Position numbers and translations under genes: made by a program
Shown here: positions 27,965 to 34,932 of the stretch, in pieces
How the letters are laid out: each line of letters opens with the position of its first letter
How positions within the stretch are numbered: position 1 is the first letter of the stretch
Notes under the pieces: model-generated
The model's database searches: none
What the model was told of the DNA's origin: nothing
The model's input: the letters and a program-made list of their open reading frames with translations, nothing else
From: CALHRB01 sp964473465
GTDB taxonomy: Bacteria; Bacteroidota; Ignavibacteria; Kapaibacteriales; UBA2268
Direction of reading: 5' to 3'
Length of the DNA stretch: 64,000 nucleotides
Assembly: GCA_964473465.1 (NCBI GenBank)
Contig: CAYYPE010000001.1
Coordinates: 186,001 to 250,000 of the forward strand

Positions 27965-28996
27965 ATGAAAATAAAATTATTAGGTAATAGCGGGTTGAGA
28001 GTATCTGAAGTATGTTTGGGGACAATGACATTCGGCGAGGATTGGGGCTGGGGAGCTGCCCATGATGAATCAAGGAAAATTTTTGATTTATTTGTTAATA
28101 AGGGAGGTAATTTTGTTGATACGGCAAATAATTATACCAATGGCAGTGCAGAGAGGATTACCGGGGATTTAATCAGATCGGACAGAGATTATTTTGTATT
28201 ATCAACAAAATATACTTTAAGTAAAAGGAAAAATGATCCGAATGCTTGGGGAAATCACAAAAAAAATATGATAAGATCAGTAGAAGCAAGTTTGAAAAAT
28301 CTTGGAACTGATTATATTGATCTTTATTGGGTTCATATCTGGGATTTTACAACTCCTGCTGAGGAAGTTATGCAAGCTCTCGACCACCTTGTATCATCCG
28401 GAAAAGTTCTTCATATTGGAGCATCGGATACACCAGCATGGATGGTTTCATATTCAAATGCCTATAGTCAATTGATGGGATGGCAAAAATTTGACGCCAT
28501 TCAAGTAGAATACAGCCTTTTGCAACGAACAACAGAATATGAACTTATTCCAATGGCAAAAACTCTGCATCTTGGTATTATGGCCTGGGCTCCTCTTGCA
28601 GCGGGAGTTTTAACAGGAAAATATAACAAACCGAATTATGATTCTAAGAGGGCTGCAAACATTCAAGGTAGGTTGACTGAAAAAAATCTGAAGATAGTTG
28701 AAGAGGTAATAAATATTGCAGATGAAATAGGCAAGACGCCGGCTCAGGTGGCAATTAATTGGGTAAAGCAGCAATCTGAATTGATTATACCAATACTTGG
28801 TGCCAGAAAATCAGAACAGATTGAGGAAGTGCTTGAAGCAAATGATTTTGTTTTAGACCAAGAACACGTTCAGCGACTCTCGGAAATAAGCAGACCTCCG
28901 GGGGTTACTCCAAATAATATGTTTAATAATACTGCGATGGTCGAAAATTTAATTGCAGGGGGTGTCAAAATTGAAGGTTGGAAAACTCCTTATTAA
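27965..28996 (+). CDS. Aldo/keto reductase
   Basis: I chose the ATG at 27965, preceded by GAGGGA, over the TTG at 27953. The 343-residue TIM-barrel enzyme carries the AKR tetrad: Asp and Tyr in FVDTANNYTNG, Lys in LSTKYTLSK, and His in LYWVHIWD. The NADPH-binding C-terminal blocks ILGARKSEQIEE and PAQVAINWVKQQ are also present. It should reduce aldehydes or ketones with NADPH in the cytoplasm. The sequence resembles the group related to YajO/Tas and potassium-channel beta subunits. The substrate is unknown. It stands alone between a repeat region and a convergent ATPase gene. Confidence 0.92.
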   Translation: MKIKLLGNSGLRVSEVCLGTMTFGEDWGWGAAHDESRKIFDLFVNKGGNFVDTANNYTNGSAERITGDLIRSDRDYFVLSTKYTLSKRKNDPNAWGNHKKNMIRSVEASLKNLGTDYIDLYWVHIWDFTTPAEEVMQALDHLVSSGKVLHIGASDTPAWMVSYSNAYSQLMGWQKFDAIQVEYSLLQRTTEYELIPMAKTLHLGIMAWAPLAAGVLTGKYNKPNYDSKRAANIQGRLTEKNLKIVEEVINIADEIGKTPAQVAINWVKQQSELIIPILGARKSEQIEEVLEANDFVLDQEHVQRLSEISRPPGVTPNNMFNNTAMVENLIAGGVKIEGWKTPY

Positions 28997-29059
28997 ATAG
29001 GACTTTTAATTAACAAATAATTCTGAGTTAAAGCGAAGAAAAAGATACTAATTTATCTT

Positions 29060-30178
29060 TCATCCATAATATTTTAACCAAAGAGCGAAAAACTGGTCTG
29101 ATAAATAAATTAGATTATTTTCCTCGTGAAGAAGTTCCTTGTCAATCAAGGATCTAATAGCTAAAAGAATACTACTTGGAGCAGGTAAATTATATTTTTT
29201 CTGAAATTGAGCCGATCCGGGTTCTTCAATACCGTCATTTCGAGCAATAGCTTTCAATACATGCCATTGATTATTGGTAAGGAAATTTCTGTAACTGTGA
29301 TAAATTGTTTCATTATTTATAAGGATCTGATTGAGTATCAGATCAATATCTTTTCTGAGAATTATCTTTTTACCAGAGCTGAAAATAACATTACAAAGAA
29401 ACTGAACAAAGTAAGTATGTGCTTTGGTAAGTTCAAGAATGTAATCAATATTATCCATACTGATTGTTCTGCCATTGGTACTAAATTTTTCTGAAATAAA
29501 ACCAGCATAGGCATTTCTATCAATGAACTTTAGATCCATAAATTCACAACTCTGGAAAAAAGGTTTGTTGGCTGAAGAAAACATTTCGAGCAGAATATGT
29601 CTTTTACTACCCGAGAAAATGAATGTTGAATTGTTCAATTCCTGAATGTGGTATCGAAGGAGAGCTTCAATATTTTTTTCAGGGTAAAAGGCAATTTGCT
29701 GGAACTCATCAATAGCGATGTTGAATTTTCTTGAATCATTTTTGATATAATTAAAAATTTCTTCGAGAGTTTTTTCTGCTTCTCCATAGCCAGAAAACTT
29801 AAATTCTAAAGAAGGCTGACCTGTAAATTGATCAATACTGATAGTAGGGGTAACATTAGAGAACCATTGCTTTATTTTATTAATCGTTCGGTTGCTGAAG
29901 CTCGATGTTTGCTCAAAGAAGGATTTTGCGAATAAAGATATAAAAGAGGATAAATCTAATGTTGGCATTAGATCTAGATACACAGGAACAATGTCAGTTT
30001 CCTTTTTTAATTTATCATGAAAAAATTTTATCAAGCCGGTTTTTCCCAATCTTCTGATTGAAGCAAGAACTATATTTCTGCCATTTGTAGCTGCCTCCAG
30101 AATTCTTTTATATTCATTTTCTCTGTTGCAGAAATACTCTGGACCAGCATATCCTGAGATAATAAATGGATTTCTCAT
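29060..30178 (-). CDS. Archaeal-type P-loop ATPase (ATPase_2 family) with C-terminal winged helix
   Basis: The 372-residue protein has the NREXE start (FCNRENEYKRILEA), Walker A SIRRLGKTGLI, Walker B FNIAIDEFQQIAFY and sensor FIFSGSKRHIL, matching the ATPase_2 family common in archaea. The last 80 residues (NNQWHVLKAIARNDGI...SSILLAIRSLIDKELLH) form a winged-helix domain followed by LSDQFFALWLKYY, a typical family ending. The family is multi-copy, patchily distributed and of uncertain function. DNA binding and self-regulation are plausible. A long palindrome lies directly upstream at 30191-30226. No DUF234-type nuclease extension is present. Confidence 0.8.
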   Translation of the reverse strand: MRNPFIISGYAGPEYFCNRENEYKRILEAATNGRNIVLASIRRLGKTGLIKFFHDKLKKETDIVPVYLDLMPTLDLSSFISLFAKSFFEQTSSFSNRTINKIKQWFSNVTPTISIDQFTGQPSLEFKFSGYGEAEKTLEEIFNYIKNDSRKFNIAIDEFQQIAFYPEKNIEALLRYHIQELNNSTFIFSGSKRHILLEMFSSANKPFFQSCEFMDLKFIDRNAYAGFISEKFSTNGRTISMDNIDYILELTKAHTYFVQFLCNVIFSSGKKIILRKDIDLILNQILINNETIYHSYRNFLTNNQWHVLKAIARNDGIEEPGSAQFQKKYNLPAPSSILLAIRSLIDKELLHEENNLIYLSDQFFALWLKYYG

Positions 30179-30190
30179 AGTATTAAAATT

Positions 30191-30226
30191 ATTTTATGTT
30201 ATTACATATTATATGTAACATAAAAT
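30191..30226. promoter_or_regulatory. Palindromic operator candidate upstream of ATPase gene
   Basis: TTACATAT (30202-30209), a central T, and ATATGTAA (30211-30218) form a perfect 17-base palindrome. Outer arms ATTTTATG (30191-30198) and CATAAAAT (30219-30226) also match, offset by a three-base insertion. It ends 13 bases from the ATPase start codon, a position suited to a repressor site. The ATPase's own winged helix is the obvious candidate binder (inference). Confidence 0.5.
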
Positions 30227-30370
30227 ATAAAATATCTTTATAATTTTCAAATTTATTTTGATTTTTTTGAAAGATATTATAACATAAAAAGATTTTTATA
30301 ATGAATATGATAATTAATTTTTTGAATATCAAAGAAATGGAAATAGCGGAAAAGTATAAAATTCATATAA

Positions 30371-31345
30371 TTATCTTATACATTCTGCAGCTCTGAGCTT
30401 TGCACTTCTGGAGCGTGGGTTTTGTTGTTGTTCTTTGAAACTTGGCTCAATTGGTTTGGGAGTGAGAGTTCTTAGTTTTGGAATGGGATCGCCAAGGATA
30501 ATTTCGGTAGATTTTTTTTCTTTTTCCTTGAAGGCATTTTCCTTGAAAAAATTCTTAACAATTCTATCTTCGAGTGAATGATAAGAAATTACAACGATTC
30601 TGCCTTTGTTTTTTAGTAGTTTCAAAGAATTTTCGAGCATTCTGGATAGTTCTTCCAACTCTTGATTGACGGCAATTCTTAGGGCTTGAAAAACACGAGA
30701 AAGAGATTTTTTCAGCAGTTTTTCTGGGACTGACTGTTCAATAGCGAATTTCAGGTCAAAAGTAGTTTTAATAGGAGAAACGCGACGGTTGTTTACAATC
30801 CGTCGCGCTATCACCCGAGCGAAAGGTTCTTCTCCGTAGTCCCTAAAAATTGTCTCAAGTTCATTCTCGGAGTAGTTATTCAAGATGGCTTCAGCACTTT
30901 GAATACCGCCTTCGAAACGCATATCAATGGGTGCATCGAACCTGAAACTGAAGCCTTTTTCAGCAATATCAAACTGCCGAGAAGAAACACCAAGGTCAAG
31001 AAGAATTCCTGAAACCCTACCAAAAATCTCCTTTATGCTGCCTGCCTTGTTGTAGCTGTCATTATACAGAACGAGTCTTGTTCCCCCCAGAATTTCGAAC
31101 TCGTCCTTGAATCGCTTTTTACAATAACCTATCGCTTCTGAATCCTTATCAAAAGCCAGTAATTTCCCGCCTTTACCGAGCTTTTCAAGGATTGCTGCTG
31201 CATGCCCGCCCCCGCCAAGGGTGCCATCAATATAAATACCTTCCTTATCTGTAAATAATAAATTTATTGATTCTTCCAAAAGAACCGACGTATGGTAATC
31301 AGTCGCAGAACCTGATTTTACTGTTCCTGTTTTATTTTGCTCCAT
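30371..31345 (-). CDS. rsmH: 16S rRNA (cytosine-1402 N4)-methyltransferase RsmH
   Basis: The 324-residue protein shows the MraW/RsmH pattern: HTSVLLEESI, the SAM-binding GTLGGGGHAAAIL, LLAFDKDSEAI, the family-specific LDLGVSSRQFDIAEKGFSF, RVFQALRIAVNQELEEL and VVISYHSLEDRIVKNFF. It methylates N4 of C1402 in 16S rRNA. The start ATG lies inside mraZ, with a 14-base overlap, which suggests translational coupling. An extra 15 residues precede the usual HTSVLL start. The other dcw genes (ftsL, ftsI, murE and so on) do not follow. Downstream there is a 192-base gap and an unrelated ATPase gene. Confidence 0.96.
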   Translation of the reverse strand: MEQNKTGTVKSGSATDYHTSVLLEESINLLFTDKEGIYIDGTLGGGGHAAAILEKLGKGGKLLAFDKDSEAIGYCKKRFKDEFEILGGTRLVLYNDSYNKAGSIKEIFGRVSGILLDLGVSSRQFDIAEKGFSFRFDAPIDMRFEGGIQSAEAILNNYSENELETIFRDYGEEPFARVIARRIVNNRRVSPIKTTFDLKFAIEQSVPEKLLKKSLSRVFQALRIAVNQELEELSRMLENSLKLLKNKGRIVVISYHSLEDRIVKNFFKENAFKEKEKKSTEIILGDPIPKLRTLTPKPIEPSFKEQQQNPRSRSAKLRAAECIR

Positions 31346-31817
31346 CTATCTGAGGCATAACTTTTTGACTCATAACTCTCGCTGCAATAACCTCGTAGGG
31401 TTCTTTTCTTCGATTGATCATATCAAAGTAAATATTCGGATTCCATAATTCAATATGATCAATTTTTCCCAGAATAAACGCTTTATTACTAATTTCGATA
31501 TCAATTTCAGCTAATTCCCAGAGCCTTTTCGGCACCATGATTCTTTGCTGAGAATCGAGCTTCACTTCGAAAGCATACATCAACATTGTTGAGATAATAT
31601 AATCATTATCTTCATCAAATTGATTTTTATTCATCAGTATTTTCTGAAACTTAGACCATTCGTCAAGAGGGTAAGCCCAAATACATTTTTTAAAGCCTTT
31701 TGTCAGGATAAATGTGTCCTTGGCTTCCGGGGTCATTTCTTTCCTCATCCAATAAGGCACACTGACTCTGCCTTTGGAGTCTATTGAATATGTGTCACTT
31801 CCTTGAAAAAAGCCCAT
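31332..31817 (-). CDS. mraZ: Transcriptional regulator MraZ
   Basis: The 161-residue protein has two AbrB-like swapped-hairpin repeats with the DxxxR motifs: DSKGRVSVP near residue 13 and DSQQRIMVP near residue 89. MraZ forms a ring-shaped oligomer that binds direct TGGG-type repeats before its own gene and represses the dcw operon. Such repeats are present at 31850-31889. It is co-transcribed with rsmH through a 14-base overlap. The region upstream is shared with the divergent LCP gene. Confidence 0.95.
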   Translation of the reverse strand: MGFFQGSDTYSIDSKGRVSVPYWMRKEMTPEAKDTFILTKGFKKCIWAYPLDEWSKFQKILMNKNQFDEDNDYIISTMLMYAFEVKLDSQQRIMVPKRLWELAEIDIEISNKAFILGKIDHIELWNPNIYFDMINRRKEPYEVIAARVMSQKVMPQIDGAK

Positions 31818-31849
31818 TTTAAGAAACCAATTTTTAATTAAACACTTTT

Positions 31850-31889
31850 ACCCACTTTATTATTATTTTTACCCTCTTTTACCCACCCA
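31850..31889 (-). promoter_or_regulatory. MraZ binding boxes
   Basis: On the minus strand, TGGGT units lie at 31881-31885 and 31850-31854, with AGGGT at 31871-31875 and a further TGGG at 31886-31889. Two of them are exactly 10 bases apart (TGGGT AAAAG AGGGT AAAA) and the next is 21 bases on, matching the TGGGN-N5 direct repeats known for MraZ. They start 33 bases before the mraZ start codon, so bound MraZ would cover the promoter. Confidence 0.75.
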
Positions 31890-32213
31890 ATTTAAATAAT
31901 TTATTATTAAATGTCAAATTTTTTTTTAAAAAACTTATTCACTTTAAAAATTTTAAGATTTTAGTAAGTGCATTTTATTTACTATAAAGCTTTTTAAGTA
32001 GAATTATTCAATAAAGTGAAGCATTTCAGAAAAGTGGGGAATTGTGGCACTAAAAATGAGACATTTAAATGAAAAGTTTTAAAACGAGATTTGATTTGTG
32101 AATTTTTTATAAAGTTTTTTAAATAGTTATTTATTTTTGAAATTTCTGAATAAATCTTTCGTTAATAAACTGTTAAATCTTTAAATATTTTATGAATTTC
32201 GAAGGTATCAAGG
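31890..32213. other. Divergent intergenic region between mraZ and the LCP gene
   Basis: The gap between the mraZ and LCP start codons is about 396 bases and very AT-rich. Apart from the MraZ boxes on its left I see no tRNA, small RNA hairpin with a T-run, or coding frame. It should hold two outward promoters, but no confident -33/-7 pair could be picked from such AT-rich sequence. TTTTTTAAA-like runs recur (31920, 32108). Confidence 0.5.
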
Positions 32214-33530
32214 TTGAAGAGAAGAACTAAAAAGTATGGAAGGGCAAAATTTTGGTCTTTTATAGCGGTTTTATCGTTGTCATTTTTTATTATAATATGG
32301 TTTTTATTCTCAACTTTTTTTGGTAAAAGCTCGGAGATAACCCCAGATAGATCATTACTGATAGATACAATTAAGCAGAAAGCACAAATTGAAAAATATA
32401 ACACAGAGTTCTTAAAAGCAGCTACAAGCAACGAAGATACTTCTTACACAACAATCAGAGTGAGTTCGCCGGAAGGGTTAGAATTTGAATATGATAACAA
32501 TGCAGGAAAGCCAATAAGGAGGGTTTATACAGGCAGAAGAATAAATATTGCAATAACAGGATTAGATTCAAGGCTCGGGACGAGATCTAATCATGCAGAT
32601 GCAAATCATGTCTTATCTTTTCTTTTAGATAGCGGAAAAATAGAAATCACATCAATTCCAAGAGATACCTATGCTGATGCAGGTATGGATGATTCAACCG
32701 GATTAAATAAACTGACGATTGTAAGGGCAAACAGAGGCAGAAAAATATATCATCAGGAATTAGCAAAAATTGCTGGATTGGATAGGATTCATTATTACGT
32801 AGAAGCTGGCTTTTCGCAGACTATGGGATTGATTGATTTTCTCGGATTCAAGGATTCGAAGTCAACTCTTCAGGTATTGAGGTCAAGGACAGGACTTGGA
32901 GGTGATGACTATCAAAGATGTTACAATCAAGGGCAGTTCATAAGGCAAATGATATTACGCCATTATGATATTTTGAATGGACCATTTAGTCAGATTGTTA
33001 TAAGGGGTGGAATCGCATTAATGGAAACCAATTTAACAGCTGATGTTATGAATAATATAGTTACAACACTTGCCAGCAAAGGATTTCCACGATCTGATTC
33101 AGACGTTGAAATCAGAGTAAGACCTCCCGTTCCATTAAATTATAAAATATATAATTTTTCTGACGAGACAACTATTGCGAGCTTGACAAAAAAGATTGAA
33201 AATTTCAATCGCCACCGTGACGATGATACAAGCTTTTCTAATAATAAACAAATAAATGTTGAAAGAAAACTAAAAAAGCTCATAAGCGAAGCAGCACAGG
33301 ACTCACTCAAAAGACCAAAACAAGTGATAAATAAACTTGAGGTTTATTTTGAGCAAAGAGCATGGCATCAGATTGATAATTGGGAAGAGAGAAACAAAGT
33401 TAGAGATGAAATTGGAAAACTGCTGGAAGGTGCTTATTTGAAAACCAAAAATTCTTTAAAAGCTAATAGGATTCGAGAAGCAATAGAGGCTGAAAAATTA
33501 TTATTCGAAAAATCATTAAAAAAGCACTAA
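32214..33530 (+). CDS. LytR-CpsA-Psr (LCP) family protein
   Basis: The start is a TTG (MKRRTKK), the first possible start in frame after a stop at 32193, with AAGG just before it. The 438-residue product has one N-terminal membrane helix (about 14-36). The LCP domain at about 108-310 has NIAITGLDSR (catalytic Asp), ITSIPRDTY (Arg-Asp) and the RSRTGLGGDDYQRCYNQGQFIRQM block that binds the polyprenyl phosphate. LCP enzymes move polymers from undecaprenyl diphosphate to peptidoglycan or proteins outside the cytoplasmic membrane. The C-terminal 100 residues are charged and helical with no known domain. It lies just upstream of the large polysaccharide locus and may ligate that polymer (inference). 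Confidence 0.85.
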   Translation: MKRRTKKYGRAKFWSFIAVLSLSFFIIIWFLFSTFFGKSSEITPDRSLLIDTIKQKAQIEKYNTEFLKAATSNEDTSYTTIRVSSPEGLEFEYDNNAGKPIRRVYTGRRINIAITGLDSRLGTRSNHADANHVLSFLLDSGKIEITSIPRDTYADAGMDDSTGLNKLTIVRANRGRKIYHQELAKIAGLDRIHYYVEAGFSQTMGLIDFLGFKDSKSTLQVLRSRTGLGGDDYQRCYNQGQFIRQMILRHYDILNGPFSQIVIRGGIALMETNLTADVMNNIVTTLASKGFPRSDSDVEIRVRPPVPLNYKIYNFSDETTIASLTKKIENFNRHRDDDTSFSNNKQINVERKLKKLISEAAQDSLKRPKQVINKLEVYFEQRAWHQIDNWEERNKVRDEIGKLLEGAYLKTKNSLKANRIREAIEAEKLLFEKSLKKH

Positions 33531-33551
33531 ATCGTTAAATAAAATTTTTCT

Positions 33552-34049
33552 ATGAAAACGATTATTTTTGTCCGTCACGCTAAGTCTGATTGGGGTAATC
33601 CAGATATTTCTGATTTTGAAAGGCCTCTCAACAAAAGAGGACTTCGAGATGCTCCTTTTATGGCTGATTTGATAGCATCCAAAGGAGTAAAACCCGATTT
33701 GATCATTTCAAGCCCTGCCAATCGTGCTATTACAACTGCTAAATACTTCGCAAAAGCATTAAATTATGATATTGAACAAATAGAGCAAATCAATCTGATT
33801 TATACTTCAGGGATATTGTCTATAATTGAGATGTTAGCATCTTTGGACAATAAATATAATTCTGTTATGTTATTTGGTCATAATCCTGCAATTTCCTCCT
33901 TAGTATATAAACTTTCCGGGGGGAAGGTTTCCGAAATGCCTACATGTGCAGTTGCCTGTATTGATTTTGAAATAAGGAATTGGAGTGAGGTCAGTGAAGC
34001 CGAAGGTAAATTGAGGTTTTATGAATATCCAAAGAAATATAAAAGCTGA
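33552..34049 (+). CDS. SixA-like histidine phosphatase
   Basis: The 165-residue protein begins with the RHG-type motif of the histidine phosphatase family (IIFVRHAKSDWGNP) and has DFERPLNKRGLRDA, LIISSPANRAITTA and the second catalytic His in LFGHNPAISSL. This short form matches SixA-type phosphohistidine phosphatases. It lies 21 bases after the LCP gene on the same strand, so the two probably form an operon. The substrate is not known. Confidence 0.9.
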   Translation: MKTIIFVRHAKSDWGNPDISDFERPLNKRGLRDAPFMADLIASKGVKPDLIISSPANRAITTAKYFAKALNYDIEQIEQINLIYTSGILSIIEMLASLDNKYNSVMLFGHNPAISSLVYKLSGGKVSEMPTCAVACIDFEIRNWSEVSEAEGKLRFYEYPKKYKS

Positions 34050-34392
34050 ATAGTTCCTCAGTTAGCAAAAAGATTTTTTTTATTTACCTCAATTGTTCTG
34101 TCCGAACAAGATATCAATCATCTAAGATTAAACGATAAATTTAAGGTTAATTTTTCATTTTTTATAAAATACAATTTTATAAATTTACTCTTATTGAATT
34201 AATTTTATGAATTTTAAAAGAATCAATAAAATAATCAAAAAAAGTATATAAGTAAATCAAATAAGCCTCCAATGACTGTCAGTATGAGAAAATGATGCTC
34301 AGGTTTTTTTTATGGTGGTTTTTGGAGGTTTCTTGAAAATTGGATAATAGTTAAATTGCAAAGCTGTATGTGACAAATAATAGAAACAATTA
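34050..34392 (+). other. Intergenic leader before the polysaccharide locus, with a long-range inverted repeat
   Basis: The 343 bases hold no gene, and I found no trace of a decayed ABC ATPase before the Wzt-C-like gene. AGCCTCCAA at 34264-34272 and TTGGAGGTT at 34322-34330 can pair as a 9-base-pair stem with one G-U, enclosing about 49 bases that include a smaller GAG/CTC hairpin and a run of eight T. This could be a structured 5' leader or antitermination element of the operon. No ops/JUMPstart sequence is visible. Confidence 0.35.
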
Positions 34393-34911
34393 TTGGTGGA
34401 ACAATATTTTGAAAAATACGGAATAAAATTTATTGATATTCTTGGTGATGAAGAAATAATTCACTGGGGCGATGGAGATATTAAGATAGTAGGATGTTCA
34501 CTATTAAACGAAGATGATGAAGAATCTATAATTCTGGAATGGGGAGAGAAGATAAAAGTCATAATGCTTGCAAGAACTTTTAAAGATGTAGATTGCGAAC
34601 ATATTGGCTTTGGGTTCAGCTTTAGAGACAGAAATGGGCTTGATATAATTGTTTCGACAACAATAGAAGAAGGAAGGGAATTTGGTCCTTTGTCAACTGG
34701 TGATGAGGTGCTTATAACTTATGAACTGGAAAACATATTGGCTCCCGGCGAGTATCTTCTGACTTTTCAGTCCGAGGACAGAACTTATTATATGCCCAAG
34801 TATTTTGATTTTGTTGAAAACGCAAAAATATTTAAAGTTGTAGCAAACAAACGTTTTTTTTCGCTGACTCAGCCAAAAATTGATCAAAAAATAAAGATTA
34901 ACAAGAATTGA
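34393..34911 (+). CDS. Stand-alone Wzt C-terminal (O-antigen-binding)-like domain protein
   Basis: The reading frame starts at TTG 34393 or GTG 34396, after an in-frame stop at 34381. The 172-residue product is mostly beta strand. From about residue 24 it matches the pattern of the Wzt C-terminal domain: HWGDGDIKIVGCSLLNEDDEE, then EWGEKIKVIMLARTFKDV, GFGFSFRDRNG and LAPGEYLLTFQSEDR. In ABC exporters such as E. coli O9a, this domain follows the ATPase in Wzt and recognises the capped end of the polymer. Here there is no ATPase part and no Wzm nearby. The gene ends 21 bases before the giant methyltransferase/coiled-coil/glycosyltransferase gene, so it may recognise the glycan that protein makes (inference). 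A remnant of a larger gene cannot be excluded. Confidence 0.7.
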   Translation: MVEQYFEKYGIKFIDILGDEEIIHWGDGDIKIVGCSLLNEDDEESIILEWGEKIKVIMLARTFKDVDCEHIGFGFSFRDRNGLDIIVSTTIEEGREFGPLSTGDEVLITYELENILAPGEYLLTFQSEDRTYYMPKYFDFVENAKIFKVVANKRFFSLTQPKIDQKIKINKN

Positions 34912-34932
34912 AATTGAAACAGAGGTAAACTT

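Noticed and set aside
34050..34392. Possible decayed ABC ATPase in front of the Wzt-C-like gene
   Set aside because: All frames are broken by frequent stops and I found no Walker or signature remnants, so a recent truncation is not supported by this stretch.
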